From Brasilonema sennae CENA114 (GTDB taxonomy: Bacteria; Cyanobacteriota; Cyanobacteriia; Cyanobacteriales; Nostocaceae): DNA of 64,000 nt. Below are positions 54,430 to 63,800 of this stretch, one piece after another. The stretch covers positions 3,236,654-3,300,653 of the forward strand of contig NZ_CP030118.1 in assembly GCF_006968745.1 (NCBI RefSeq), given 5' to 3'. A model generated the notes under the pieces. That model worked only from the letters and a program-made list of their open reading frames with translations, searched no databases and was not told the origin of the DNA. The position numbers and the translations under genes are program-made. Each line of letters begins with the position of its first letter. Position 1 is the first letter of the stretch.

Positions 54430-54469
54430 CGCAGAAGAACACAGATAAATTATTTTGTGTTCTTCTGCG
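54430..54469. terminator. Hairpin after the peroxiredoxin gene
   Basis: Perfect 14-bp stem: CGCAGAAGAACACA (54430-54443) and TGTGTTCTTCTGCG (54456-54469), 12-base AT-rich loop, 15 bases after the stop codon. Also resembles a dispersed cyanobacterial palindrome, so a repeat origin is possible. Confidence 0.65.
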
Positions 54470-54593
54470 GTTCATTATTTCAAAAAATTCACCGAGCCAA
54501 GAAGTTTCTTATTCTTGTGGCGCTCTGTAAAATGAAATTAAAGGCAAATTTTTTTGTTTGCCCCAACGGCTGCTAGCTGCTTAAAAGACGACT

Positions 54594-55079
54594 ATGGACT
54601 TTGAACCCCAAACCACTCGAACTGCTTCAGCAAAGGTAGAATTTGCTCCTGAACCGCTTCCTCGTAAGCCTCTGGAATTGCTACGAGATACTGAGGCTTT
54701 ATTGCGTCGTCCTACAGTCGGAGCAATTGTACCGATGTTATCTCCAAAGGTGGCTAGGCGTGTGGAAGCAGCTTCGTTCGTTGCAGAGGATTTTCTGGAA
54801 GATTTAGCTGAGATTGATTTAGACAAGATTAGCGATTGGGAACTGCAACCTGCACGCATTCGAGTTGGTTTAAGCTTTGTAGGGTTTGGGGCTTTGATGA
54901 TAGTTGTGCTGTTGCTGTATCTCAACACGCAGCATCCAGAACTGAGTGCAGTTCAGCAAATTGGAAAATATTGGTATCAGTACGTCTGGTTTGTTTGTTT
55001 GGGCGTCGCGGGGATGTTTGTTCTCGGGCGAGAAGCAATGCGTTCTGCTCAACAGCAGCAAAATTCAAATAAATTATGA
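54594..55079 (+). CDS. Conserved two-helix membrane protein
   Basis: A 161-residue protein: a polar N-terminal half (about 1-95) with LRRPTVGAIVPMLSPKVARRVE, then two membrane helices (about 100-119 and 130-147). No named function. It overlaps the PPK2 start by four bases (ATGA), so the two are translationally coupled. Possibly an accessory to membrane or phosphate metabolism, but this is only inferred from coupling. Confidence 0.68.
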   Translation: MDFEPQTTRTASAKVEFAPEPLPRKPLELLRDTEALLRRPTVGAIVPMLSPKVARRVEAASFVAEDFLEDLAEIDLDKISDWELQPARIRVGLSFVGFGALMIVVLLLYLNTQHPELSAVQQIGKYWYQYVWFVCLGVAGMFVLGREAMRSAQQQQNSNKL

Positions 55080-55942
55080 ACCACACTCCTTTTATTGTTA
55101 AACCAGGCTCAAAAATCTCTTTGAAAGATTCTGATCCGAATTACACAGGTGATTTTCACAAAAAAGCGGATGCACAAGGCAAATTAGAAGCTGATATTCA
55201 ACAGCTTAAGAAATATCAAAATGTTCTTTATGCTCAAAACACTTATGCCTTGTTGATTATTTTTCAAGCAATGGATGCTGCTGGAAAAGATAGCACCATC
55301 AAACATGTAATGTCAGGCGTCAACCCGCAAGGATGTCAGGTATTTAGTTTTAAATCTCCAAATAGTGAAGAATTAGACCATGACTATCTTTGGCGAAGCA
55401 CAAAAGCTTTGCCTGAAAGAGGTCGAATTGGAATTTTTAATCGTTCGTATTATGAAGAAGTCCTTGTAGTTCGCGTTCACCCAGCACTTCTCACAAAGCA
55501 ACAACTTCCCCATATTCCAGAGGAAAATAAAATTTGGAAGCAACGCTTTGAGGAAATTAATAATTTTGAAAAATATTTGGTAAATAATGGGATTGTTGTC
55601 CTAAAGTTTTTTCTGAATGTTTCAAAAAAGGAACAGAAAAAACGTTTTTTAGACAGAATTGAATTGCCAGAAAAACATTGGAAGTTTTCCATCAGCGATG
55701 CTCAAGAACGAGCTTTTTGGAATGATTACATGCACGCTTATGAAGATGTTTTCAATCACACCAGTACGAATTGGGCACCTTGGTACATTATTCCTGCCGA
55801 TCGCAAATGGTTTACACGTCTCACCGTTGCTAACATCATTTGCACTAAGTTAAAAGAACTCAATCTCCAATACCCAACAGTTACTGAGGAACATCAACAG
55901 TACCTTCTGCAAGCGAAGCAAATGCTAGAAAATGAAGAATAA
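55076..55942 (+). CDS. ppk2: Polyphosphate kinase 2 family protein
   Basis: A 288-residue PPK2 that transfers phosphate between polyphosphate and nucleotides. Walker A is FQAMDAAGKDSTIKHVMSG (about 62-80), followed by NPQGCQVFSFK and the lid/Walker-B region GIFNRSYYEEVLVVRVHP (about 120-137). EHWKFSISD-like KHWKFSISDAQERAFWNDY and WYIIPADRKWFTRL complete the fold. The sequence fits the one-domain PPK2 group that includes AMP- and ADP-phosphorylating enzymes. Cytosolic; coupled to the membrane-protein gene before it. Confidence 0.95.
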   Translation: MNHTPFIVKPGSKISLKDSDPNYTGDFHKKADAQGKLEADIQQLKKYQNVLYAQNTYALLIIFQAMDAAGKDSTIKHVMSGVNPQGCQVFSFKSPNSEELDHDYLWRSTKALPERGRIGIFNRSYYEEVLVVRVHPALLTKQQLPHIPEENKIWKQRFEEINNFEKYLVNNGIVVLKFFLNVSKKEQKKRFLDRIELPEKHWKFSISDAQERAFWNDYMHAYEDVFNHTSTNWAPWYIIPADRKWFTRLTVANIICTKLKELNLQYPTVTEEHQQYLLQAKQMLENEE

Positions 55943-56453
55943 GCTTATGACATCGCCACCACTAAAGAAATGGCCCCGCCCCTGTACCGAAGTTATCATA
56001 AATGTGGGCAATCCTAAAAAAGCTCAAGAGTAGTACGCCTTCATGAAGCGAAATTAACTTGCATGCTCCCAATCACTCAGCAACTCATGTTGCTGCTGCT
56101 TAATCTGACGTGGGCGCAAAAGTGTTAAAGGAGTACCAACACTCGTGTAGGGAAAAGACTTCTGTTTTTTCTTCGCGGATTTGTTGTCTTGTTTGTTGGA
56201 GTTGATTTCTAAGGTAGTCATAGCATTCACCAATATGGTTGTCGTTTTGGGATTTGTGATTTTTGAGGCATCGATAAATCTGCAACCATTGCTTGTCCTT
56301 TCATCTATCTGCTCAAATCTCTATTTAGATCATCACTCTGTGAAGACTAAATTCCGGAAAAAGAAAAAACAACAAACATAGACTCCTGAAGTTGTGCACA
56401 GAGTCTGTCTATTAAGTGGATGTTTCTTAGTGTTTGAGGGGATTGATAATAAA
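55943..56453. other. Intergenic region, nothing recognised
   Basis: About 510 bases. A 61-codon minus-strand frame (56100-56285) has no convincing features and is not called. No repeat of the known families is visible. Confidence 0.45.
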
Positions 56454-56660
56454 TTATTGCATTTGCTGCTCGTACAGCCTCAACTCACGAGACTCCTGTC
56501 GAATCTTCCCTAAACTAGCAACCTCTTGCAATGTCATAAAAGCATTGAAATCTTCCAACTCATACTTTTTCTTCAGAAGATTTCGCAATTGTTCTTCTGC
56601 TGCAAGGCTGAGATATCCAGCTGCTATAGCTTCTTGAACAACGTCACGGATTAACACCAT
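56454..56660 (-). CDS. Small conserved helical protein
   Basis: A 68-residue protein (MVLIRDVVQEAIAAGYLSLA, then EEQLRNLLKKKYELEDFNAFMTLQ). It is helical and without Cys or membrane segments. I recall similar short proteins in other filamentous cyanobacteria, of unknown function. It is divergent from the GH1 gene. Confidence 0.65.
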   Translation of the reverse strand: MVLIRDVVQEAIAAGYLSLAAEEQLRNLLKKKYELEDFNAFMTLQEVASLGKIRQESRELRLYEQQMQ

Positions 56661-56888
56661 AGCCTGAAAAATTTTAGTGGGTTCTGATAATAACTACAAC
56701 TTCTTCATCAGAAATTTCGTGTTTCTTTTACAAATCTTTACAATAAACTTCTTGCAGAAGTAGGGAATAGGGAATTCTGAAGGCTTAACTTTTAACAGAA
56801 CCTCCTAAAATCTCACTTTTGCAAGAAGTCTCATAACCGAATTGAGCTTTAATTCAAGAAAATAGTGACGTTATCTAAAATTGTGATT

Positions 56889-58256
56889 ATGTATAAATTT
56901 CCAGAAGATTTTTGCTGGGGTACTGCGACTGCTGCTTATCAAATTGAAGGTGCATATCGAGAAGGAAGACGTAAACCCAGTGTGTGGGACACTTTCAGCG
57001 CTACTTCAGGAAAAGTTTTGAATGGCGATACAGGTGCTGTAGCCTGCGATCACTACCATCGCTATAAGGCAGATGTACAGCTTATGGCACAATTGGGCAT
57101 CAAACACTATCGTTTTAGTATTGCATGGACTCGCATCATTCCTGACGGTCGTGGCACAGTGAATGAAGAGGGCATAGATTTCTACAAACGTTTGGTGGAT
57201 TGTTTGCACGAATATGGCATCACTCCCCATGCAACCCTGTTTCACTGGGATAGCCCTCAAGCATTAGAAGACTTGTACGGTTCTTGGCAAAGTCGCCAGA
57301 TGGCGTACGATTATGCTGATTATGTGACGGCGGTTGTGAGGGGGTTGGGCGATCGCATAACCCACTGGATGACTCTCAACGAAATCCCCTGTTTTACCCA
57401 CATGAGTTATGACGTCAAACACAAACCTCCCCACGCCCCTGGGAAACAAGTCAGGAGTAGAAAGGAAGTTTGGCAAACTTCTCACCATGCGTTACTTGCT
57501 CATGGGTTGGGATGTCAAGCGATCCGCGCTGCTTCACCTGTTCCTTGTCAAGTTGCTCTAGTCGATAATATCTCCGTTACAGTTCCGATCAACGAATCAC
57601 CTGTTAATGTCGCAGCAGCTAAAAATGCCTTCCACAGCTGCGGGCAAAATGGTGGCATTATTTTCCCTGCCCTGACTGGGGCTTACAGTTCCACAATGCT
57701 AGACAATTTGAAAAAAGATGCCCCAGATATACAACCAGGTGACTTAGAAATCATTCACCAACCTCTTGATTCTCTTGGTCTGAACATCTACACTGGCACA
57801 TATGTTCGTGCTGCTGATAATGAATTAGGTTACGAATTCCTCAACTTTCCCAAAGGCTACCCGCAAATGCATATGCCTTGGTTGAATATCTTACCTGAAA
57901 GTATTTATTGGGGAATCCGGCATATCAGCGAAACGGTGGGGCGTAATGATTTACCAGTGTACATCACCGAGAGTGGCTGTGCGGCTCAAGATGAAGTTAA
58001 TGCAACTGGTGAAGTTCTGGATACTGACAGGATAATGTACTTGCGACAGCATCTAAAGTCAGCGCATCGCGCTGTAAGTGAAGGGTATCCTTTGAAGGGA
58101 TATTTCTTGTGGAGTTTGATGGATAATTTTGAGTGGGCTTGGGGATACTCCAGACGCTTTGGGATTGTTTATGTGGACTACGAAACACAAAAACGTATTC
58201 CAAAAGCCAGCTTTGAATGGTATGCGGAATGTATCCGCCAGAATCGAGTGGTTTAA
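56889..58256 (+). CDS. Glycoside hydrolase family 1 beta-glucosidase
   Basis: A 455-residue beta-glycosidase. MYKFPEDFCWGTATAAYQIEG is the standard GH1 N-terminus, so I start at 56889 rather than 56865. Catalytic acid/base is the Glu of TLNEIPCF (about 160-167), where most family members have NEP; the nucleophile is in VYITESG (about 356-362). WSLMDNFEWAWGYSRRFGIVYVDY near the end is diagnostic. It hydrolyses beta-glucosides or beta-galactosides, presumably in the cytosol as no signal peptide is seen. Confidence 0.94.
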   Translation: MYKFPEDFCWGTATAAYQIEGAYREGRRKPSVWDTFSATSGKVLNGDTGAVACDHYHRYKADVQLMAQLGIKHYRFSIAWTRIIPDGRGTVNEEGIDFYKRLVDCLHEYGITPHATLFHWDSPQALEDLYGSWQSRQMAYDYADYVTAVVRGLGDRITHWMTLNEIPCFTHMSYDVKHKPPHAPGKQVRSRKEVWQTSHHALLAHGLGCQAIRAASPVPCQVALVDNISVTVPINESPVNVAAAKNAFHSCGQNGGIIFPALTGAYSSTMLDNLKKDAPDIQPGDLEIIHQPLDSLGLNIYTGTYVRAADNELGYEFLNFPKGYPQMHMPWLNILPESIYWGIRHISETVGRNDLPVYITESGCAAQDEVNATGEVLDTDRIMYLRQHLKSAHRAVSEGYPLKGYFLWSLMDNFEWAWGYSRRFGIVYVDYETQKRIPKASFEWYAECIRQNRVV

Positions 58257-58258
58257 GC

Positions 58259-58295
58259 AGTTATCAGTGAACAGTTATCAGTTATCAGTTGGTAA
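58259..58295. repeat. CAGTTAT-type heptamer repeat
   Basis: Short run of CAGTTATCAGT repeats between the convergent GH1 and hydrolase genes. The same repeat, longer, lies on the far side of the hydrolase gene at 59262-59345. Confidence 0.75.
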
Positions 58296-58307
58296 GTGTT
58301 CACTGGT

Positions 58308-59243
58308 TTAATAAAAATTAGTTTCCTGCAAAAAATGAAGAATCGCTGCATTCACTGCTTGTGAAGCACCAGTGGACGCATCATGACAGCAGTTTGGTAA
58401 AATTTGTAATCTTGCATCCAGAAGGCGTTGACGCAATTTTTCTCCATCGCTAGCAGGAAACCAACTATCTAGTTCACCCCATAAAATCAGGCTAGGACAT
58501 CTAATTGCACCGAGATTCTCCTGAACTTTACTGATGAGATTCGGTTTATTGCTTTGGAATTGTTCGATTTCTTGTGCTGCGATTTGTAACTCTTCTGCTA
58601 CCTTCGTAAGAGTTCCTGGAATTTCAGTGTAAGGATAAGTTATCCAGTAAACATCTTCCTGCGTCAGTATTGATGGATCGTATAAAACTCCACGTCTTTC
58701 TATTGCCATAATTTCTCTGACAAGTGGTGCAAATAGATGCGCTAGACGAAAAGAGTCGATCGCTTGCACCATTTCTAATGGTATTTGAGAAAGTAACGAC
58801 ATTCCCCAATGAGGTAAACGTTGAGGAAAAATAGGTACATTCAAGACTACAAGCCGTGCAATTAAGTGGGGATTTGTTTGAGCAAGCCCAAGAGCAATTA
58901 ATGCACCTAAAGATTCTGCCACAAGAACAACGGGTTCATCGCATAAAGAAAGAATAATTCTTTCAAATTCAATAATTTGATGACCACTTTGTTCCCGACG
59001 AGACACCGGTTTTTCGGAAAACCCGTAACCTTTGGCATCAAAACAAATGACTCGAAAATGCTCAGAAAGTGGCTGAACACTATGACGCCAATTGTAGCTC
59101 CAACTGCCAACACCATGTAACAGGAATAAAGGTTTACCTGTTCCTTTTTCTCCGTAAGCTATTTTGACAGGATACCCATTCGCATCGGTAATTATAAGAT
59201 TTTGCCGACCTTTCGGGAAAGTCTCTTGCCACCAATCTTTCAT
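58308..59243 (-). CDS. Alpha/beta hydrolase
   Basis: A 311-residue hydrolase. GKPLFLLHGVGSWSYNW (about 36-52) gives the oxyanion loop, VLVAESLGALIALG (about 104-117) the nucleophile Ser in an A-E-S-L-G elbow, LILWGELDSWFPASDG the Asp region, and ILPNCCHDAS (about 288-297) the His. No signal peptide. Substrate unknown; the family includes esterases and haloalkane-dehalogenase relatives. It is bracketed by identical heptamer repeats. Confidence 0.88.
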   Translation of the reverse strand: MKDWWQETFPKGRQNLIITDANGYPVKIAYGEKGTGKPLFLLHGVGSWSYNWRHSVQPLSEHFRVICFDAKGYGFSEKPVSRREQSGHQIIEFERIILSLCDEPVVLVAESLGALIALGLAQTNPHLIARLVVLNVPIFPQRLPHWGMSLLSQIPLEMVQAIDSFRLAHLFAPLVREIMAIERRGVLYDPSILTQEDVYWITYPYTEIPGTLTKVAEELQIAAQEIEQFQSNKPNLISKVQENLGAIRCPSLILWGELDSWFPASDGEKLRQRLLDARLQILPNCCHDASTGASQAVNAAILHFLQETNFY

Positions 59244-59261
59244 TTATTTTGTCGTAACTTA

Positions 59262-59412
59262 TTTAACCAGTTATCAGTTACCAGTTATCAGTTATCAGTT
59301 ACCAGTTACCAGTTATCAGTTATCAGTTATCAGTTATCAGTTTTTATTTCCCATAACCCTGTTCCCTGTTCCCTGTTCCCTGTTCACTGTTCCCCGTTCC
59401 CTGTTCACTGTT
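59262..59412. repeat. Two adjoining heptamer repeat tracts
   Basis: Tract 1 (about 59262-59342) is CAGTTAT/CAGTTAC repeated about ten times. Tract 2 (about 59352-59412) is CCCTGTT with ACTGTTC variants. Both are cyanobacterial short tandemly repeated repetitive sequences. Plus-strand frames through them give Ser/Tyr/Pro/Val-rich periodic peptides and are not genes. Confidence 0.9.
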
Positions 59413-59940
59413 TTAACCGCCACTTAACAATCCCTGTAGCATTACAAGCAGTGATCCAAGCAGTCTAATGAACATTACGGTAAATGCGACTAATGCAATA
59501 GCAACTATGAATAATACAATAAAAACCCCAAATACAAACCACTTGTCTGCACTCTTCCTGTGGCTAGGAGACCTCAGATGATCTTCGAGTAGCTTAACAT
59601 TACGCTCGTTCGCTTTCCAGGCGAAATCAAACAGGTCTCCTGCTATGGGTATTGCACCTACTAAGCCATCAAGAATGATATTGATCATCATTCTACTTAA
59701 AGTAGCGCCAGGTGCTCCTAGTCGTGCAGCTTCAAGGACAATGTACGCTGAAAGCATGACTCCTAAAAAATCACCACCAACAGGTATTAATCCTATGATT
59801 GGATCTAGACCAACACGAACTTGCGTTCCTGGAACGGTAATAGCTCTATCGAGTAAATGACTTAACTGACGCAGCCTTCTTAAAGTCGGTACTCTGACAT
59901 CAGGTTCAATTATGGGGTAGGAAGGGGGAATTTCAGACAT
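59413..59940 (-). CDS. DUF4112 membrane protein
   Basis: A 175-residue protein: TLRRLRQLSHLLDRAITVPGTQ, VRVGLDPIIGLIPVGGDFLGVMLSAYIV and LVGAIPIAGDLFDFAWKANERNVKLLE are the DUF4112 pattern, with two amphipathic Gly-rich hairpins (about 44-72 and 95-115) and a C-terminal membrane helix (about 135-160). The function of the family is unknown. The stop codon abuts the heptamer repeats. Confidence 0.88.
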   Translation of the reverse strand: MSEIPPSYPIIEPDVRVPTLRRLRQLSHLLDRAITVPGTQVRVGLDPIIGLIPVGGDFLGVMLSAYIVLEAARLGAPGATLSRMMINIILDGLVGAIPIAGDLFDFAWKANERNVKLLEDHLRSPSHRKSADKWFVFGVFIVLFIVAIALVAFTVMFIRLLGSLLVMLQGLLSGG

Positions 59941-60098
59941 TACGGCGTTTACATTTGAGTTTTCAAACCGTTAAATATTTTAACTCTCTAACTGGGTATG
60001 GTTATACTTGATCCTTAATTTTGTAAAACTTCGTTAAAGTAGTACAGTACTTGTGTAACAAAAAATACCATTAAAAACAGTAAAAAACAAAAGCATTT

Positions 60099-60548
60099 AT
60101 GACAGAAGAATTAACCTCACAGTGGTTGGCAGAAATTAAAGCCCTCAAACAGCAGATTGTGGAAATTCAAGCCGAACAGGACGCGGGGTGGCAAAGTGGC
60201 GAAAAATGGCGCAAACTTTACAACATCGAAGCGGAACAACGCCGTACAGATGCTCAAATGGCGCAACAGACAATTGCCTCTTTAAAAGCAGAAATACAGC
60301 AAATTAAAGGTATTGAGGACGCACGACTTGATGATCCCACTGCTGCAACAGTCATTGAACAACAAGTCGAACAACTAAAATCTGTGGAGGAATTGCAAGC
60401 AAAATTGATTTTGGTTACCAAAGAACGCGATCGCCTGCTACAAGCTTTGAAAACAGAACAAGACAACCACACCCAAACGCGCAAAAGTTTAACCACAGCT
60501 CTTGCTGATGCTATAAATGGTTTGACAAACCAGAAGCAGGGGAGATAG
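60099..60548 (+). CDS. Coiled-coil protein of unknown function
   Basis: A 149-residue, almost wholly helical protein rich in Glu, Gln, Lys and Ala, with heptad character from about 10 to 145 (WLAEIKALKQQIVEIQAEQD, LQAKLILVTKERDRLLQAL). No membrane or enzyme motif. It begins ATG after an A-rich leader. Conserved coiled-coil proteins of this kind occur in cyanobacteria, but I do not know a function. Confidence 0.65.
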   Translation: MTEELTSQWLAEIKALKQQIVEIQAEQDAGWQSGEKWRKLYNIEAEQRRTDAQMAQQTIASLKAEIQQIKGIEDARLDDPTAATVIEQQVEQLKSVEELQAKLILVTKERDRLLQALKTEQDNHTQTRKSLTTALADAINGLTNQKQGR

Positions 60549-60613
60549 GGGAGCGCTTGGGTGTAGGGGAGATAGAAAGTTATTGTTATTTATTCCCCTT
60601 GTCCTTTACTGTT

Positions 60614-61705
60614 CTAAAATCCCATTGCCTCTGCGACTGCCAACAGTTCTGGCTCAATGCCTTGTTTAAATTGGCTCTGGCTGTGTTTGATTGCTGTATC
60701 TGGATCTTTGAGACCATTTCCGGTGAGGACGCAAACGACTGTCGCACCTGTGGGAACTTGGTCTTTCACCTGTAACAAACCGGCGACGGAAGCGGCGCTA
60801 GCAGGTTCGCAGAAAATCCCTTCTTCGCATGCCAAAAGGCGATAAGCTTCAATAATTTCCGCATCGGTGACGGCGTGGAAATTGCCCGTGCTTGCTTGTT
60901 GGGCTGCAACTGCTTTTTCCCAACTGGCGGGGTTGCCAATACGAATTGCTGTAGCTATGGTTTCTGGATGTGCGACTGGCTGTCCTGTCACGAGGGGAGC
61001 TGCACCTGCTGCTTGGAATCCCATCATCTTAGGTAGGCGATCGCACTTTTGGATTTGATGATATTGACAAAATCCCATCCAATATGCTGTGATATTTCCC
61101 GCATTCCCCACTGGGATGCATAGCCAGTCTGGAGCATTACCCAAAACATCAACAACTTCAAACGCCCCTGTTTTTTGACCTTCTAAGCGGTAAGGATTGA
61201 CAGAGTTTACCAAAGTGACTGGATAAGTTTCGGCCATTTCGCGCACAATTTCTAGCGCTTGGTCAAAATTACCTTTGATTGCCAGGACTTCTGCCCCATA
61301 CAGCAACGCCTGTGCCAACTTGCCCAGCGCCACGTAACCATCAGGAATTAAGACAAAGGCACGCATTCCTCCACGGCGAGCATAAGCTGCTGCGGCTGCT
61401 GAGGTATTACCCGTGCTGGCACAGATAACAGCTTTTGCTCCAGCTTCTTTTGCCTTAGAAATTGCCAATGTCATCCCTCGGTCTTTAAAGCTACCAGTGG
61501 GGTTAAGACCATCGTATTTGACGAAGACACGCACTTGTCTACCAACAAGTTGTGCAATTGAGGGAACAGGTATTAAGGGTGTATTGCCCTCCTGTAGAGT
61601 GATAACTGGTGTTTTTTCGTTGACAGGCAAGTACTCGCGATATTGTTCTATAAGTCCAAGCCAGGGTTGGCGATGAGATTTAGCAGCAGACAGGCTCAAA
61701 GTCAC
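60614..61705 (-). CDS. thrC: Threonine synthase
   Basis: PLP enzyme converting O-phosphohomoserine to threonine. It is 363 residues. [20 protein letters not shown] (about 35-54), the PLP Lys in [21 protein letters not shown] (about 89-109), [17 protein letters not shown] (about 117-133) and the phosphate-binding [15 protein letters not shown] (about 196-210) are all present. Cytosolic, single gene convergent to the coiled-coil gene, 65 bases apart. Confidence 0.95.
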   Translation of the reverse strand: MTLSLSAAKSHRQPWLGLIEQYREYLPVNEKTPVITLQEGNTPLIPVPSIAQLVGRQVRVFVKYDGLNPTGSFKDRGMTLAISKAKEAGAKAVICASTGNTSAAAAAYARRGGMRAFVLIPDGYVALGKLAQALLYGAEVLAIKGNFDQALEIVREMAETYPVTLVNSVNPYRLEGQKTGAFEVVDVLGNAPDWLCIPVGNAGNITAYWMGFCQYHQIQKCDRLPKMMGFQAAGAAPLVTGQPVAHPETIATAIRIGNPASWEKAVAAQQASTGNFHAVTDAEIIEAYRLLACEEGIFCEPASAASVAGLLQVKDQVPTGATVVCVLTGNGLKDPDTAIKHSQSQFKQGIEPELLAVAEAMGF

Positions 61706-62201
61706 GGTATTTAAAAGCTCTTAGCTCCAATTGAGAACACTATGTAGTATTTATTTTGCACCTTAGATGCTATGCAAGCGCAAGGGGTATCTAGCATCTA
61801 TCGATTAAACCTCTCCAAAAATCGATTTTTAGTGCAAGCGCCGTAAAGGTTTCATAGCCATTTTTGGAGAGGTCTATTGGTGAAATTGTTTTTTGGAACA
61901 AAACTGTCCCATGTCCAGTCTCCTAAAATACAATTCTAAAGGATGTTTGTGAAAGTCAAAATTGTCATATTGAAGTGCGGTGCAGTGAAAGATAACTCCT
62001 AAAAAAGGAGTTGCTGATCTTGCGTAACACGCTTGTACACCTTACCGCTACGGAAACAGTACGATAAATGAACACTTTTCAAACATCCTGTCAGAGGTGT
62101 TAAATTTGTGCGAGAAAAATATACAATTATTTAATGATTATTAAAACTCGCCTATTATAATATCTCTAATGGTGTGAGTTGATTTATGGATAGATACGTC
62201 A
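61706..62201. other. Intergenic region with inverted-repeat elements
   Basis: About 500 bases upstream of thrC. It holds the 65-base element at 61808-61872 and a small hairpin AACTCC-TAAAAAA-GGAGTT at 61994-62012. No gene is seen. Confidence 0.55.
61808..61872. repeat. Short element with 14-bp perfect inverted ends
   Basis: ACCTCTCCAAAAAT (61808-61821) and ATTTTTGGAGAGGT (61859-61872) bound 37 bases. Could be a miniature repeat element or a long hairpin in the thrC leader on the minus strand. Only one copy is in the window. Confidence 0.6.
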
Positions 62202-62384
62202 ATGTCTACATCTAGTGTGTCAGAAAAAGAAACCCAAAGTATCTTGGCAAGCAAACTAAACAAGTGTTATTACCAAGATGAGCAGTTAACAAAATTTATG
62301 CATTTGCAGGCAGAAGTCGATTGCTTGCTAGAGCAGTTGCAAAGTATGAAGACGGAAAAATCAATCACGAACAAGGAGGAGTAG
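62202..62384 (+). CDS. Small conserved protein
   Basis: A 60-residue acidic helical protein (SEKETQSILASKLNKCYYQD, then QLTKFMHLQAEVDCLLEQLQ). Short coiled coil near 30-50. It looks like a genuine small gene by composition and I recall similar cyanobacterial ORFs; function unknown. Confidence 0.55.
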   Translation: MSTSSVSEKETQSILASKLNKCYYQDEQLTKFMHLQAEVDCLLEQLQSMKTEKSITNKEE

Positions 62385-63043
62385 GTCAGTATCCAGTAAC
62401 GGTGCTAGCCGCATATAGTCACAATATCATGACGAGCACGCAATTGAAAGCGGTGTTTGTTGTGTCAGCAGATTTTTAGACCAGAACTGTGGGCAGTTTT
62501 TACGACCGAAGTCAGGAAATGCCCTAGTACGAGTCTAACTAGACACATTTTTGTGTTTGTTACTCTGTTGCGATCTGCCGTTCGCGTAGCGTGCGCTTTG
62601 CGCTTAGGCAGCAGCGAAGCTATCGCCCAAAGGGCAGACGCCAAAGGCGTATCTCAGCTAATACTTCCTCTAAATCACTTTTAAAACCAGTATAAATCAG
62701 TTGACATTATTACACAACAAAAGCGTCGGAAGACTGATCAGCATAACATAGTGCTTCTGGTTTGAAGCAAATATACCAATCCGATTTTATTTGTGTAGGT
62801 GTAGCCTGCGCAAAGCGCATAAATCACGCATACTCAGATTCCCGACTTCTTTTAAAGAAGTCGGGAATTTTGTTGTTAGGGTAAGTCCAAAGTGCATGAA
62901 TGGGGCGTTGCAAGAGGGTTATATAGCGGTTCCATTTGAATCACATACACTACCACGACTAAGTGAAAATATGCAAGTTCAGTATATTTACGTATTGTGT
63001 ATCACAAAAATATCGAATATAAATGTTGTTATGGAAGTTGCAT
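62385..63043. other. Intergenic region with repeats and a hairpin
   Basis: Family B repeat at 62575-62650 (GTTCGCGTAGCGTGCGCTTT, CCCAAAGGGCAGACGCCAAA). A perfect 14-bp palindrome with a 3-base loop lies at 62839-62869 (ATTCCCGACTTCTT and AAGAAGTCGGGAAT) followed by TTTT, terminator-like but also a dispersed repeat type. No gene seen. Confidence 0.65.
62839..62873. terminator. Palindrome with terminator-like T-run
   Basis: Stem ATTCCCGACTTCTT (62839-62852), loop TTA, stem AAGAAGTCGGGAAT (62856-62869), then TTTT. Far from any upstream stop codon, so a dispersed-repeat origin is as likely as a working terminator. Confidence 0.5.
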
Positions 63044-63800
63044 TTTATACAAATTAATTTTACAGCCATTTTTATGTAAATAGACCACAGTCGTAGGGGC
63101 ACAAAACATTGCGCCCTTACAAAAGGTGCGGTTCATTTATGTGAAAACTGCTGTAATAAACAGCATTTAGAAGTAGGGGGAGATGAAGCGCCCACCTACT
63201 ATCTTTGAATGCAACGCGCTTATCAGTATTACTTGTCCAATTGAAAACAAGGGATTTGGCGATCAAGAGCGATCGCCCAGTTTTTTTGAGCTTTTCCACT
63301 ACGGGAAAAGTAGATATGTTTGTTTTCTCTGTGAGTGATATTTTACCAAATGAATAATCATCTGGTCAACCGCTTCATTTTTCGTAAACAAAACGGAATA
63401 ACCTTTCCAGTTTTGCGGATTTTTATACCAATTAATTTTACAGCCATTTTTAGGTAAATAGACCACAGTCATAGGGGCACAAGACATTGTGCCCTTACAA
63501 AAGGTGTGGTTCATTTACGTGAAAACTGCTGTAAAAAACAGCATTTAGAAATAGGGGGGCATGAAGCGCCCACCTACTATCTTTGAATGCAACGCGCTTA
63601 TCAGTATTACTTGTCCAATTGAAAACAAGGCATTTGGGGATCAAGAGCGATCGCCCAGTTTCCAGTTTTTTGAGCTTTTCCACTACGGGAAAAGTACATA
63701 TGTTTTTTTCTTTGTGAGTCAAATTTTACTACATGAATAATCATCTGGTCAACCGCTTCATTTTTCGTAAACAAAACGGAATAACCTTTCCAGTTTTGCG
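63044..63800. repeat. 378-bp tandem duplication of a promoter and gene start
   Basis: Two copies in direct order with a period of 378 bases (CAGCCATTTTT at 63063 and 63441). Differences are few. Each copy contains the upstream region and the start of the secreted-protein gene: ATG at 63350 in copy 1 and at 63733 in copy 2. In copy 1 the coding sequence runs into copy 2's beginning after about 26 codons and stops; only copy 2 leads into the full gene. Confidence 0.9.
63350..63460 (+). pseudogene. Truncated duplicate of the gene start
   Basis: Same first 26 codons as the partial gene at 63733 (MNNHLVNRFIFRKQNGITFP), then the duplication junction and unrelated residues. It would yield only a short truncated signal region. 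A by-product of the tandem duplication. Confidence 0.7.

Noticed and set aside
56100-56285. Minus-strand 61-codon frame
   Set aside because: No start signal, no domain, and composition not distinct from intergenic DNA.
59164-59468. Plus-strand frames coding for SYQLPVTSYQL-type repeats
   Set aside because: They are translations of heptanucleotide repeats.
63117-63722. Three minus-strand frames repeated in the 378-bp duplication
   Set aside because: They lie in the duplicated upstream region of the secreted-protein gene and recur only because of the duplication; no start signal or domain.
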